A stretch of DNA of 64,000 bases from Acidobacteriota bacterium. Its GTDB lineage: Bacteria; Acidobacteriota; Blastocatellia; Pyrinomonadales; Pyrinomonadaceae. Below the pieces are notes generated by a model. That model did no database searches, had not been told where the DNA came from, and saw nothing but the letters and a program-made list of their open reading frames with translations. The translations under genes were made by a program, and so were the position numbers. The DNA lies in the NCBI GenBank assembly GCA_016715115.1, contig JADKBM010000004.1:930001-994000 (forward strand), written 5' to 3'. Shown piece after piece: positions 44,837 through 54,648 of the stretch (positions are counted from its first letter, which is position 1; the number at the start of each line of letters is the position of its first letter).

Positions 44837-44970
44837 AAGTTTCTTATTGTAAGTAGATTCTCAGGATTTTTCTATTTTTAAGTCTGGAAATCGGCAGATT
44901 TGCCTTTCGATCGCGTTGGAAATCGAACGGGATTGAAGCGTCGCAGCTTACGAACTACAATTTACTTATT

Positions 44971-45810
44971 ATGAAAGAAACACTCGCAAGCACAAAACTC
45001 GCGTTCGTCGGTTGCGGCGTGATGGCCGAATCGATCATCGCCGGACTTTTGCGGAAAGAACTCGTCACGCCGGATCAGATCGCGGCAAGCCACCCGCGGG
45101 CGGGACGGCGCAACGAACTTCAGGAAAAATACGGCATCACGGTGTGCGAGAAAAACTCAGACGCCGTCCGCGAGGTGCAGGACGCGGCCGATTCGTGCGT
45201 TTTTCTTTGCGTCAAACCGCAGCGGATCAAGGGAATTCTCGATGAACTCAACGGTGTCGCGAAGTCCGATCAACTCATCGTATCGATCATCGCCGGCGCG
45301 CGGATCGAAACCATCGCCGATGCCCTCGATTGCCGCAAGGTCGTGCGCGCGATGCCAAACACGCCGTCACAGATCGGTGCCGGAATGACTGCGTGGACCT
45401 GTACGCCGAACGTCTCGGAAGACGAAAAGGCGCGCGTCAAAACGCTTCTTTCCGCGCTCGGGAAAGAACTTCACGTCGAAACCGAGAATATGATCGATAT
45501 GGCGACATCGCTTTCGGCAACCGGCCCGACGTACATCTTTATGGTGATGGAAGCGTTGACCGACGCCGGCGTGCATCTCGGATTCTCGCGCGAAATGTCG
45601 AAGGAGCTCGTCCAGGAAACTATGCTCGGCTCCGTTCTGTTCGCGATGGAGTCGCACAAACATCCGGCCGAACTCCGAAACATGGTCACGTCCCCGGGCG
45701 GGACTTCGGCCGACGCGATTTATCAAATGGAAAAAGGCAGCCTGCGAACGGTTCTGTCGAAAGCCGTCTACGCGGCCTATCAACGCGCCGTCGCCCTCGG
45801 CAAAAAGTGA
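44971..45810 (+). CDS. proC: Pyrroline-5-carboxylate reductase
   Basis: A 279-aa enzyme making L-proline from 1-pyrroline-5-carboxylate with NAD(P)H. It has the N-terminal Rossmann motif FVGCGVMAESIIAGLL, VVRAMPNTPSQIGAGMTAW near 120, and the C-terminal TSPGGTSADAIYQMEKG signature. Complete and of usual length. A large inverted repeat follows it before the convergent uvrC gene. Confidence 0.95.
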   Translation: MKETLASTKLAFVGCGVMAESIIAGLLRKELVTPDQIAASHPRAGRRNELQEKYGITVCEKNSDAVREVQDAADSCVFLCVKPQRIKGILDELNGVAKSDQLIVSIIAGARIETIADALDCRKVVRAMPNTPSQIGAGMTAWTCTPNVSEDEKARVKTLLSALGKELHVETENMIDMATSLSATGPTYIFMVMEALTDAGVHLGFSREMSKELVQETMLGSVLFAMESHKHPAELRNMVTSPGGTSADAIYQMEKGSLRTVLSKAVYAAYQRAVALGKK

Positions 45811-45821
45811 TCGATTTCGCT

Positions 45822-45951
45822 GGGACCTATCAACTATCAGTTATCAACTATTCCGAATTTATCAGTCGTTGGAAAGGTCGAATCTCTTAAAATACTGTGG
45901 CCTGGTGATTCGGAATAGGTGATAGTTGATAACTGATAGTTGATAGGTCCC
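45822..45951. repeat. Large inverted repeat of CTATCAA heptads
   Basis: The left arm (45822-45858) GGGACCTATCAACTATCAGT... and the right arm (45908-45951) are inverse complements over the whole left arm, the right arm having one extra 7-nt unit. About 49 nt lie between. The arms are built from CTATCAA/CTATCAG/TTATCAA heptads. It lies between convergent proC and uvrC, where a cruciform or long RNA hairpin could terminate both. Confidence 0.85.
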
Positions 45952-45985
45952 GGCCGATTGTCGTGGCAATTCGACGCGATCGACA

Positions 45986-47830
45986 TCACCTGGCGTGATT
46001 GGCCGCAAGTTCACGCTGACGCTTGAAATGATCAAAGATCGCGGTCGCGGTCTGCTCTCCGACGACCGGCTTCAATTCTTCCACGGTTTTCTGCGCGATC
46101 TTTTCGATCGAGCCGAATTTTCGCAAGAGTTTCATCTTCCGGGTTTCGCCGACTCCGGCAATGGCGGTCAATTCCGATGTGAAGTCGCGGATCTCGCGTC
46201 GTTTGCGGTGGTATTCCACGGCGGTTTTGTGCGTTTCGTCGCGAATCTGTTGGACGAAGCGCATCGCCGAGGAATTCGGGTCGAACGGCACGGCCGCGTC
46301 CTCGCGCCCGTACGGCAAGAGGTGCGAGATCTCACTGTGACGGCGCGGGGGCTTGACCAATCCGACGATCGGAAGCGCTTCGAGATCGAGTTCGCCGAGC
46401 GCCGCCGCCGCCGATGATATTTGGCCCTTCCCGCCGTCGATAAAGATCAGATCCGGAAGCGGTTTCTGCTCGTCGAGGCGCCGGCGATACGTTCTCAGAA
46501 CGGCCTCGTGCATCGAAGCGAAATCGTTCGCGCCCTCCACCGACTTGATCTTCAGACGGCGATAGTTCGCGCGGTTCGGTTTGCCGTTTTCGAATACGAC
46601 AAGTCCCGCGACGTTTTCCGCACCGGAGATATTCGAGATATCGAAACTCTCGATCCGCGCCGGGAAACGCGGGAGTTCGAGAATCTCCTGCAACTCTTCG
46701 AGAACGCGTTCGAGGTCGGCTTTGAGAACGCGGAAGCGTTGTTCGAACGCGATCTTCGCGTTAGTTTCGACCAGCGAGATCATTTCGCGCTTCGATCCGC
46801 GTTTCGGATCGTAGATGTGAACGCGGCGACCGCGCCGTTCGGTCAAGAGCTTTTCGAGAGTCGCGCGGTCATCGAAGTCGTTCGGGACGTGAATCTCAAG
46901 CGGCACATAGTCGGTCGTGTAGTATTGCGCCAAAACCTCGCCAAGAAACTCAGCCGCGTCGAAGGTTTCGTCATCGATGTCTTCCCAGAAAAACTCGCGC
47001 CGCCCGACGATCCGGCCCTCGCGCATCGTAAACAGCTGAAGCGCCAGCCGCTGTTTTTCGCGGTAGAATCCAAAAATGTCGACATCGCGGTCGGGTGAAC
47101 TCGCCATCTTTTGCTTCTCGCCGAGCGCGAGGACCGTCTGCCGAAGGTCGCGAAACTTCGCCGCGAGCTCGTATTTCTCGTTCTCCGCAAAATGCCACAT
47201 CCGGCGTTCGAGTTCGCCGGCAAGCTCGGTGTCTTTGCCTTCGAGGAGCAGTTTTACGTCCGAGGCCGCCTGCGCGTAATCGTCGGCGTTGCAGAGATTC
47301 TTGACGCACGGGGCGAGGCAGCGTTTCAGGTGATACTCGAGACACGGCCGCGGAAGTTTGCCGTCGATCTCGATCTCGCACGTCCGCAATTGAAACGTCC
47401 TGTTGATCAGATCGAGCGTCTTTCGCGCCAGATTCGCCGGCAAAAACGGCCCGAAATACGCCGCACCGTCCTTTTGGATCTTGCGCGTGATGACGACCTT
47501 TGGAAACGCCTCGCGCGTGATCTTGAGATGCGGATACTGCTTGTCGTCCTTGAGGAAGATGTTATAGCGAGGCTTGTGCTTTTTGACCAGGTTGGACTCG
47601 AGCACGAGCGCTTCGACTTCGGTATCGACAACGATGAACTCGAAATCACGGATCCGCTTGACGAGTTCGCGCGTTTTCGGATCGTGGTTTTTCGAAGACT
47701 GAAAGTACTGCCGAACGCGATTCTTGAGGTTCTTCGCCTTACCGACGTAGATGATCTTGCCTTCCGCGTTCTTGTGAATGTAAACGCCGGATTTGGTGGG
47801 TAGGGTTTTGAGTTTTTCCTCCAGCGTCAT
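45986..47830 (-). CDS. uvrC: UvrABC excinuclease subunit C
   Basis: A 614-aa nucleotide-excision-repair nuclease from the chosen start (MTLEEKLKTLPTKSGVYIH). A GIY-YIG domain (SGVYIHKNAEGKIIYVGKAKNL) makes the 3' cut. A UVR segment lies near 205-240, then the RNase H-like domain (IESFDISNISGAENVAGLVVFENG) for the 5' cut, and C-terminal helix-hairpin-helix motifs (IAGVGETRKMKLLRKFGSIEKI). A longer frame from 47998 would add 56 residues absent from the family. Confidence 0.95.
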   Translation of the reverse strand: MTLEEKLKTLPTKSGVYIHKNAEGKIIYVGKAKNLKNRVRQYFQSSKNHDPKTRELVKRIRDFEFIVVDTEVEALVLESNLVKKHKPRYNIFLKDDKQYPHLKITREAFPKVVITRKIQKDGAAYFGPFLPANLARKTLDLINRTFQLRTCEIEIDGKLPRPCLEYHLKRCLAPCVKNLCNADDYAQAASDVKLLLEGKDTELAGELERRMWHFAENEKYELAAKFRDLRQTVLALGEKQKMASSPDRDVDIFGFYREKQRLALQLFTMREGRIVGRREFFWEDIDDETFDAAEFLGEVLAQYYTTDYVPLEIHVPNDFDDRATLEKLLTERRGRRVHIYDPKRGSKREMISLVETNAKIAFEQRFRVLKADLERVLEELQEILELPRFPARIESFDISNISGAENVAGLVVFENGKPNRANYRRLKIKSVEGANDFASMHEAVLRTYRRRLDEQKPLPDLIFIDGGKGQISSAAAALGELDLEALPIVGLVKPPRRHSEISHLLPYGREDAAVPFDPNSSAMRFVQQIRDETHKTAVEYHRKRREIRDFTSELTAIAGVGETRKMKLLRKFGSIEKIAQKTVEELKPVVGEQTATAIFDHFKRQRELAANHAR

Positions 47831-47958
47831 ATCAAGGATTCTACGAAATCGACGGACAAAACTAAAGATGGTCTGAAAATCATTGCGATTGCTATTCATA
47901 TGATTGTTGCGCGCGCTTGCGATTTCGATCTTGCGGCATAAGATAGAGAATTGCCGCA

Positions 47959-48888
47959 ATGAAGACACTGCTGACATCAGACGCTTTGGAGGCCGCACGT
48001 ATCATCCGTCGCGGGGGACTTGTCGCGTTTCCCACCGAAACCGTTTACGGGCTTGGAGCGGACGTATTCAATGCAAACGCGGTTGCGAAGATCTTCGAGG
48101 CGAAACGTCGCCCGGCCGACAATCCGCTGATAGCACACGTCGGGAGTTTTGAGCAGATCGCGCAGTTGGTAAAAACGATCACGCCGGCGGCGCGGAAACT
48201 GATCGATGCGTTCTTTCCGGCGCCCTTGACGCTGGTCTTGCCAAAGTCGGCGAAGGTCCCTTTGATCGCCACCGCGGGACTCGACACGGTCGGCGTCAGA
48301 ATGCCGCGTCACGAGAAGGCGCGCGAGTTCCTTGCGGCGTGTGGCGTCCCGGTCGTCGCACCGTCGGCCAATCTTTCCGGCCGGCCGTCGCCGACGACCT
48401 GGCAGGCGGTTTATGAAGATCTCGCGGACCGGATCGACTGCATTCTCGAAGGCGAAGCAACGGAGATCGGGCTCGAATCGACGGTCGTCGATTGCACCGG
48501 CGGGACGCCGCTCGTCCTGCGCGCCGGTGCGATTTCGCTGGAACAGCTTCGGGCAGTAGTTCCGGAGACGCGAATTTACGTTCCAGCGGCCGATGAGTCG
48601 GTGCGAAGTCCCGGATTGAAACACAAACACTATGCCCCGACGGCACGAATCGTGATCGGTGTCGATCTTGGTTCGGCAAAACGGGCGGCGTTCATCGGAT
48701 TGAATCGCCCGATGGGGAACTTTGAAACTGTAAGGATCTGTCCGAGCGTCGAGAACTACGCCCGGGAGGTTTTTGCATTTTTCCGCGAATGCGATCGGGC
48801 AGGCATTGAGTTGATCTGTTGCGAACCCGTGGAGGAGATCGGCATCGGGCGCGCGTTGATGGATCGACTCCGGCGCGCAGCTGAATGA
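47959..48888 (+). CDS. L-threonylcarbamoyladenylate synthase (Sua5 type)
   Basis: A 309-aa enzyme for the first step of the tRNA t6A37 modification. The YrdC domain shows GGLVAFPTETVYGLGADVFN, AKRRPADNPLIAHV, GTVGVRMP-like HDTVGVRMPRH and PSANLSGRPSPT. The extra 110-residue C-terminal Sua5 domain (SPGLKHKHYAPTARIVI) marks the long type. It is divergent from uvrC with 128 bp between. Confidence 0.95.
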   Translation: MKTLLTSDALEAARIIRRGGLVAFPTETVYGLGADVFNANAVAKIFEAKRRPADNPLIAHVGSFEQIAQLVKTITPAARKLIDAFFPAPLTLVLPKSAKVPLIATAGLDTVGVRMPRHEKAREFLAACGVPVVAPSANLSGRPSPTTWQAVYEDLADRIDCILEGEATEIGLESTVVDCTGGTPLVLRAGAISLEQLRAVVPETRIYVPAADESVRSPGLKHKHYAPTARIVIGVDLGSAKRAAFIGLNRPMGNFETVRICPSVENYAREVFAFFRECDRAGIELICCEPVEEIGIGRALMDRLRRAAE

Positions 48889-48891
48889 GCA

Positions 48892-49682
48892 CTTGAAACC
48901 ACGAAGAGCACGAAGCTACACGAAGTTTCTTAGGCGGGTTTCGCGTCGAAAAACAGCTTCGTAGGTCTTTGTGTGGCTCGGTGGTTTGCCGCTTTTGGAC
49001 GGTCTTGAAACCACGAAGAGCACGAAGCTACACGAAGTTTCTTAGGCGGGTTTCGTGTCCAGAACCGGTTTCTCTTCTTTTCGTAGGTCTTTGTGTGGCT
49101 CGGTGGTTTGCCGCTTTCGGACGGTCTTGAAACCACGAAGAGCACGAAGCTACACGAAGTTTCTTAGGCGGGTTTCGTGTCCAGAACCGGTTTCTCTTCT
49201 TTTCGTAGGTCTTTGTGTGGCTCGGTGGTTGCCGCTTTCGGACGGTCTTGAAACCACGAAGAGCACGAAGCTACACGAAGTTTCTTAGGCGGGTTTCGCG
49301 TCGAAAAACAGCTTCGTGTGTCTTCGTGTCGCTCGGTGGTTGCCGCTTTCGGACGGTCTTGAAACCACGAAGAGCACGAAGCTACACGAAGTTTCTTAGG
49401 CGGGTTTCGCGTCGAAAAACAGCTTCGTAGGTCTTTGTGTGGCTCGGTGGTTTGCCGCTTTCGGACGGTCTTGAAACCACGAAGAGCACGAAGCTACACG
49501 AAGTTTCTTAGGCGGGTTTCGCGTCGAAAAACAGCTTCGTGTGTCTTCGTGTCGCTCGGTGGTTGCCGCTTTCGGACGGTTTTGAATCAACGACGAGCAC
49601 GAAGCTGCACGAAGTTTCTTAGGCGGACTTCGCGTCAAAATCCGGCTTCTTTTCTTTTCGCGTGTCTTAGGGACGCGGCAAG
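48892..49682. repeat. Seven-copy tandem array of 111-122-bp units
   Basis: Units begin at about 48892, 49004, 49126, 49247, 49358, 49470 and 49581. Each opens with CTTGAAACCACGAAGAGCAC and ends with CGGTGGTTTGCCGC...GGACGGT. Copies 2 and 3 carry a longer middle (CCAGAACCGGTTTCTCTTCT) than the others (TCGAAAAACAGCTTCG). The last is diverged and truncated. The two halves of each unit are imperfect inverse complements, so each can fold as a hairpin. Open frames across it just translate the repeat. Confidence 0.9.
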
Positions 49683-49688
49683 AACTTC

Positions 49689-51182
49689 TCACCTGTTTCG
49701 TTTGACGATCGCGATGACCATTTCACCGTTGTCATCGAGAACTTCGGTCCGGATCAGTTCGGGCTTCATCAACGTGTAAAGATAGACCTGCGGAACGATC
49801 ACCAAAACCTGGTCCGAACCGGTCCGATCCATATGCTCCAGGATCTCGGAGACCCCGAAGAACTTGCGCTGCTTTCCATCCGATTCGCGCACGAGGCGTC
49901 CCGCACCGTAGAACTCCGCCGAATGCGAGATCGCGTGCATATTTATGATCTTCTCGGTTCGGTAACCGCGCTCATTCGCCGTTGCGACCAAGTGCCAGAC
50001 AGTTTCTTCACGGATGAAGTCGGCGACGACGAATCTTGCCAGAATCGCGACCGTCACTAGCATCAGAATCGCGATCGAGACAACGGCATTTCGCCGCAAA
50101 GCGGACTTTCCGACAAACCTGACGATCGGGATCGCCGTCAGGATCAGCGCCGCCGGAAGCGCCGGAAGAACGTATCCCGGAAGCTTTGAACCTGAAAAAC
50201 TGAAAAACACGAGCGGCACGAGCATCCAGGCAAAAGCGAAAACGACGAACGGCTTGCGCGTCGGACGTTCCTCGTTGCGACGAAACAGGCCACTGACCGC
50301 GGTCCAGACCGAACCCAGAAAGAACGGCAACCAGGGAAACGTCATCAGAGGAAACACAACCCAGAAGAACCAGAACGGTTGCGGGTGGAGGTACTTGTTC
50401 GACGTATAGCGCTGGAAATGATGCTGAATGAAGAACTCGTCGACGAACTTCCAGCCGTTATCGCGATACATTGGGAAATACCAAGCACCGGCGACGATGA
50501 CGCATAGGAGAGTTCCCCAAAACAGACTGATGATGAGTGACCGCGACGGCATCCGGCGGCTCAAAACAAAATAAAACGCTACGATCGCGTATGGAAATAC
50601 GATACCGACGAGTCCTTTCGCGATCAGCGAGACGCCGGTGAAGACGTAGAAGAGCGCCAGATATTTCCCGCCGCCCGATTCTTCGCAGCGAGTTCGCTCG
50701 TCCCAGATGAAGAAACTAACCAACGCTGCGGCGATCGGAAATGTCAGGATGATATCAAAACTGGCGCCGCGCGAAAACACCATCAATCCAAGCGACGAGG
50801 CTGAGATCAGCGCCAGCCATTTCGCGAAGTCTCGACCTTCGGCGGCACCGACCGACCGGCCGAAAAGCCACAAGAAAAAGACCGTTCCCAGTCCGAAAAG
50901 CGCCGAACCGAAGCGCGCGCCGAATTCCGAAACGCCGAAGATATGGAACGACGCGATCTGCAGCCAATAGAGCAGCGCCGGTTTCTCGAACCAATCGAAA
51001 CCACCGAGTTTCGGCGTTACCCAATCGCCGCGTTCGAACATTTCCCGAGCGACCTGCGTGTAGCGCGGTTCGTCGGGACCGAGCAACGGAATTGACAGTC
51101 CGGTCAGGTAAACGGCAACGATCAGCACCGTGAAACCGAGCGCGAAATATAGGGTTTTGCGATTCGGAGTATCTTTTGTCAT
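49689..51182 (-). CDS. ArnT/GT39-like membrane glycosyltransferase
   Basis: A 497-aa polytopic membrane enzyme with about 11 helices. The GT39/PMT_2 signature is GLSIPLLGPDEPRYTQVAREM near residue 25 (catalytic Asp-Glu) with FDWFEKPALLYWLQIASF. It transfers a sugar from a polyprenyl-phosphate donor to lipid A or protein outside the inner membrane. The start at 51182 (MTKDTPNRK) fits; the longer 51242 frame would overlap the divergent gene. Confidence 0.9.
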   Translation of the reverse strand: MTKDTPNRKTLYFALGFTVLIVAVYLTGLSIPLLGPDEPRYTQVAREMFERGDWVTPKLGGFDWFEKPALLYWLQIASFHIFGVSEFGARFGSALFGLGTVFFLWLFGRSVGAAEGRDFAKWLALISASSLGLMVFSRGASFDIILTFPIAAALVSFFIWDERTRCEESGGGKYLALFYVFTGVSLIAKGLVGIVFPYAIVAFYFVLSRRMPSRSLIISLFWGTLLCVIVAGAWYFPMYRDNGWKFVDEFFIQHHFQRYTSNKYLHPQPFWFFWVVFPLMTFPWLPFFLGSVWTAVSGLFRRNEERPTRKPFVVFAFAWMLVPLVFFSFSGSKLPGYVLPALPAALILTAIPIVRFVGKSALRRNAVVSIAILMLVTVAILARFVVADFIREETVWHLVATANERGYRTEKIINMHAISHSAEFYGAGRLVRESDGKQRKFFGVSEILEHMDRTGSDQVLVIVPQVYLYTLMKPELIRTEVLDDNGEMVIAIVKRNR

Positions 51183-51236
51183 TTCGCTAAAGTTAATAGA
51201 GAATGTATTTACTACTGAAATAGATTTTGAATTCAA

Positions 51237-52226
51237 ATGCAAGCTTCAGACGCAGAATCGAAAATTCGCACGATCAGGACCGCCGTCATCGGCGTTGGTT
51301 CGCTCGGTCAGCATCACGCTCGCAACTATGCCGAACTCGCGCGTGAGGGAATCGGAACTTTCGTCGGAGTTTGCGATCCCGATGAGGAAAAAGCACGTTT
51401 GATCGGCGAAACGAACGACTGCGATTATTTCACCGACTGGCGAGAGATTCTGGACAGGGTCGATGCGGTTTCGATCGTCACGCCGACGGAAACGCATTGC
51501 GATATCGCTTGTGCGTTCCTCGAAAAAGGCGTCGATGTATTGGTCGAAAAACCGATCGCGAGGACTCTCGATGAGGCCGACAAGATGATCGCAGCGGCCG
51601 GAAGATCGGGCGCGAAACTGATGGTCGGACATCTCGAGAGATTCAATCCGGCGATGGTCGCGCTCCGTCCGCACGTGACGAATCCGCTCTATTTCGAGAT
51701 CCACCGTGTTTCGCCGTTCCCTAACCGCTCGCTCGACGTCGACGTCGTGCTCGACGTGATGATCCACGACCTCGACGCGATTCAATGGCTCGTCGAATCC
51801 GAGGTCTCCGAGATTCGTGCAGTCGGTATTCCCGTGATATCCGACAAAGTCGACGCCGCGAATGCTCGGATCGAATTCAAGAACGGCGCGGTCGCGAACA
51901 TTACCGCGTCACGGGTTGGAACGGAGAAGATCCGCAAAACCCGATTTTATCAATCGAATTCTTACGTTGTTCTCGATTACGGGACGAAGTTTGCGTCGCT
52001 AACGAGTCTCGCGCCGAACGAGTTGCATCCACTGCTCGGCATTTCGATAAACCGGCTCGCGATCGAAGACGTCGAACCGCTTCGCGCCGAAATCTCGGCA
52101 TTTCTCGATTGCGTTGCAAACAACGCGCCGCCGCCGATCACGGCCGAGGACGGCCGCCGTGCTCTGAGCCTCGCGCTCGGAGTTCTGGATAAGATCGATG
52201 CGCATCGAAACCGACTGAACGTTTGA
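51237..52226 (+). CDS. Gfo/Idh/MocA-family oxidoreductase
   Basis: A 329-aa NAD(P)-dependent sugar oxidoreductase. It has the N-terminal Rossmann motif AVIGVGSLGQHHARNYAEL, SIVTPTETHCDIACAFLEKGVDVLVEKPIARTL (EKP carries the catalytic lysine) and LMVGHLERFNPA. The substrate is unknown; some relatives act in cell-surface sugar synthesis. It is divergent from the GT39 gene and its stop overlaps the serine hydrolase start. Confidence 0.93.
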   Translation: MQASDAESKIRTIRTAVIGVGSLGQHHARNYAELAREGIGTFVGVCDPDEEKARLIGETNDCDYFTDWREILDRVDAVSIVTPTETHCDIACAFLEKGVDVLVEKPIARTLDEADKMIAAAGRSGAKLMVGHLERFNPAMVALRPHVTNPLYFEIHRVSPFPNRSLDVDVVLDVMIHDLDAIQWLVESEVSEIRAVGIPVISDKVDAANARIEFKNGAVANITASRVGTEKIRKTRFYQSNSYVVLDYGTKFASLTSLAPNELHPLLGISINRLAIEDVEPLRAEISAFLDCVANNAPPPITAEDGRRALSLALGVLDKIDAHRNRLNV

Positions 52227-53338
52227 GAAAACTGCCTGAAATTTCAGCGTTTCTTGAAACGCGCATCGAAGCCGGCGACTTTCCGTCGGCAGTCTATCTG
52301 GTTGCCGAGAAAGGAGAGATCGTTTTCGAAGACGCGATTGGAAAGGCGGTCGTTGAACCTGTTTCAATTCCGGCCCGCGTCGATACGATCTATGACGTCG
52401 CAAGCCTCACCAAAGTCTTGGTGACGACTATCTTGACCGCAAAGCTGATCGAAAATGGCACGATCGGCTTGAACGACCCGCTGGCGAAGTTTCTTCCGGA
52501 ATTCGATTCCGGAGACAAACGCGACGTCACTTTTAAGAATCTTCTGGTTCACGATTCCGGTTTTCGCGCCTGGCTTCCGTTTTACTTGCTGACGGATGAC
52601 CGATCCGAAGTTCTGAAGATCATCGCTGCCGAGCCGCGCGAGAATCCGGTCGGGACGAAAATCGTTTACAGCGACCTGAACTTTCTTGCCCTGACATTTG
52701 TGATCGAGAGGATATACGGAAGACGAATCGACGAGGTTGCGAAGTCGGAGATCTTCGAACCGCTCGGTTTGCGCGACACGTTCTACAACCCTCCGGCCGA
52801 AATTAAAAACCGAATCGCGGCGAGCGAAATCGGCAACGAATACGAGCGAAAAACGTGCATCGACCTCGGCTACGAGATCTCAGATCACCTCTCGCCATTC
52901 CGGGAACAGATTATTTGGGGAGAGGTCCACGACGGCAATTGCTGGTTTATGGGTGGAGTTTCTGGTCACGCGGGACTGTTTTCCACAGCTGTGGAAATCC
53001 GCGAGATCGCGAAGCAGTTTCTCGCGAAAGAATCCGTTCTGCTCCAACCCGGCACTTGCGGGCTTTTCCGGACAAACCTAACACCCGGTTTGAACGAAGC
53101 GCGCGCGGTCGGTTTTCAGCTCGCCGAAACGCCTGAATCGACGGCTTCGCGATCGCTGTCGGCGGACAGTTTCGGACACCTCGGATTCACCGGAACATCG
53201 CTTTGGATCGAACCTGAAACCGCACGCATCTTCATTCTCCTGACCAACCGGACGCACGCGCACGCACTGCCGTTCGTTCTTCTCAATTCGGTCCGGCGCA
53301 GATTTCACGAACTTGCCGTTGCAGATCTTGGCCGTTAG
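52223..53338 (+). CDS. Beta-lactamase-family serine hydrolase
   Basis: A 371-aa protein with TTG start overlapping the previous stop (TTGA). It has SLTK (SxxK nucleophile, near residue 61) in YDVASLTKVLVTTIL, and YSDLNF (about 148) at the usual YxN position, with Asp in place of Asn. The third HxG-like motif is HLGFTGTSLWI near 311. Such proteins include D-aminopeptidases, esterases and penicillin-binding-like enzymes. No signal peptide is visible, so it may be cytoplasmic. Confidence 0.88.
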   Translation: MRKLPEISAFLETRIEAGDFPSAVYLVAEKGEIVFEDAIGKAVVEPVSIPARVDTIYDVASLTKVLVTTILTAKLIENGTIGLNDPLAKFLPEFDSGDKRDVTFKNLLVHDSGFRAWLPFYLLTDDRSEVLKIIAAEPRENPVGTKIVYSDLNFLALTFVIERIYGRRIDEVAKSEIFEPLGLRDTFYNPPAEIKNRIAASEIGNEYERKTCIDLGYEISDHLSPFREQIIWGEVHDGNCWFMGGVSGHAGLFSTAVEIREIAKQFLAKESVLLQPGTCGLFRTNLTPGLNEARAVGFQLAETPESTASRSLSADSFGHLGFTGTSLWIEPETARIFILLTNRTHAHALPFVLLNSVRRRFHELAVADLGR

Positions 53339-53459
53339 GCCGATTCCGAAAGTCCCACACCGGGTTCGAACAGAAAATTCAGGACATCTAAAATTCAATC
53401 AATACAATCAAAAATTCGCGATTCCGCAAAAGGGTCACAGAATTGGAGTTCGAAAAGCG

Positions 53460-54641
53460 ATGAAAAGAATTGGATTGATTTTGGTTGGAATCTGTTTGTT
53501 CGGTCTGACGGTCGCGGCCCAGTCCGGCACGGTTTCACGCCCACGCGTCGTGACATCCGCGACGCCGCCGGTCCTGAAGGGCGGCACGACGGCGCAAAAC
53601 GACAAAAAGGCGCCGGTTTTGATCGGACAAACCACATCGACGCCGACGCCGAGTGAAACGACGACGGTCGTTGAAGACGACAATGAGGTGATCAAGGTCG
53701 AAACCAATCTCGTAACGATGCCGGTTTCGGTCCTGGACCGCGACGGCCGTTTCATTTCCGGACTCCAGCAGCGCGATTTTCAGGTTTTTGAAAATGGGAT
53801 ACAGCAGCGTGTCGAGTATTTTCAGTCGGTCGAGCAACCGTTCACGGTGATCTTGATGATCGACGTCAGTCCGTCGACGCAGTTCAAGATCGAAGAGATC
53901 CAGGATGCGGCGATCGCGTTTGTGAACCAGTTGCGGCGTGACGACAAAGTGATGGTCATCTCTTTTGACGACAAGGTTAACGTGCTGAGTCCGGTCACCG
54001 GAGACCGGCGCGTTTTGCAGAATGCGATCCGGCAGTCGCGCTTCGGTGACGGCACGAGTCTTTATGAGGCAGTCGATTTCGTTCTCAAACAACAGCTTCG
54101 CTTGATCGACGGACGAAAGGCAGTGGTCCTGTTCACCGACGGCGTTGATACGACTTCGCGGCGGGCGAATTATCAGACCACGATCCGCGAATCGGAAGAG
54201 TCGGATGCACTTTTCTATCCGATCCGTTATGACACGATGAGCGATATGAACGGAGGCTACGGCGGAGGCGGAACGAATTATCCGCGGCGGCAACCGTCGG
54301 GCGGCGGGATCGGAAGCATCATCGGCGTCATTCTCGGCGGCGGAAACGTCCGGGTCGGACGCGGCGGCGGAAGCGCCGGATCAAGCTCGGCGGAGTACGA
54401 AACCGGAAAACGTTATCTCGAAGACCTCGCACGCAACTCGGGCGGGCGGAGCTTTGAAGCGCGCAACAATCTCGACGCCGCGTTTCTCGGGATCTCCGAA
54501 GAGCTTCGCCGGCAGTATTCGATCGGTTACTATCCCGAAAAAGCCGGCCAGCCCGGCGAACGCCGCCAGATCCGGGTCCGCGTGATGCGCCCGAACGTCG
54601 TCGTCAAGGCGAAGACAAGTTACGTTATCGGCAGAAAGTAA
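53460..54641 (+). CDS. VWFA-related acidobacterial domain protein 1
   Basis: A 393-aa secreted protein with signal peptide (MKRIGLILVGICLFGLTVAAQ). The acidobacterial VWA-like domain shows VSVLDRDGRFISGLQQRDFQVFENG, the MIDAS motif DVSPS near 140, and VVLFTDGVD near 222. A Gly-rich linker (GGYGGGG...GGG) follows, and the end is the usual RQYSIGYYPEK...RVMRPNVVVKAKTSYV. Mg2+-dependent protein binding is likely. It is convergent with a paralogue across a repeat region. A longer frame from 53313 is rejected because it hides the signal peptide. Confidence 0.9.
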   Translation: MKRIGLILVGICLFGLTVAAQSGTVSRPRVVTSATPPVLKGGTTAQNDKKAPVLIGQTTSTPTPSETTTVVEDDNEVIKVETNLVTMPVSVLDRDGRFISGLQQRDFQVFENGIQQRVEYFQSVEQPFTVILMIDVSPSTQFKIEEIQDAAIAFVNQLRRDDKVMVISFDDKVNVLSPVTGDRRVLQNAIRQSRFGDGTSLYEAVDFVLKQQLRLIDGRKAVVLFTDGVDTTSRRANYQTTIRESEESDALFYPIRYDTMSDMNGGYGGGGTNYPRRQPSGGGIGSIIGVILGGGNVRVGRGGGSAGSSSAEYETGKRYLEDLARNSGGRSFEARNNLDAAFLGISEELRRQYSIGYYPEKAGQPGERRQIRVRVMRPNVVVKAKTSYVIGRK

Positions 54642-54648
54642 CAGATTT

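Noticed and set aside
48892..49682. CRISPR-like array
   Set aside because: Whole units of 111-122 bp are conserved with no variable spacers, and no cas gene is in the window. It is a plain tandem repeat.
49215..49692. Short open frames on both strands inside the tandem array
   Set aside because: They are translations of the repeat unit (recurring RARSYTKFLRRVS) without start signals.
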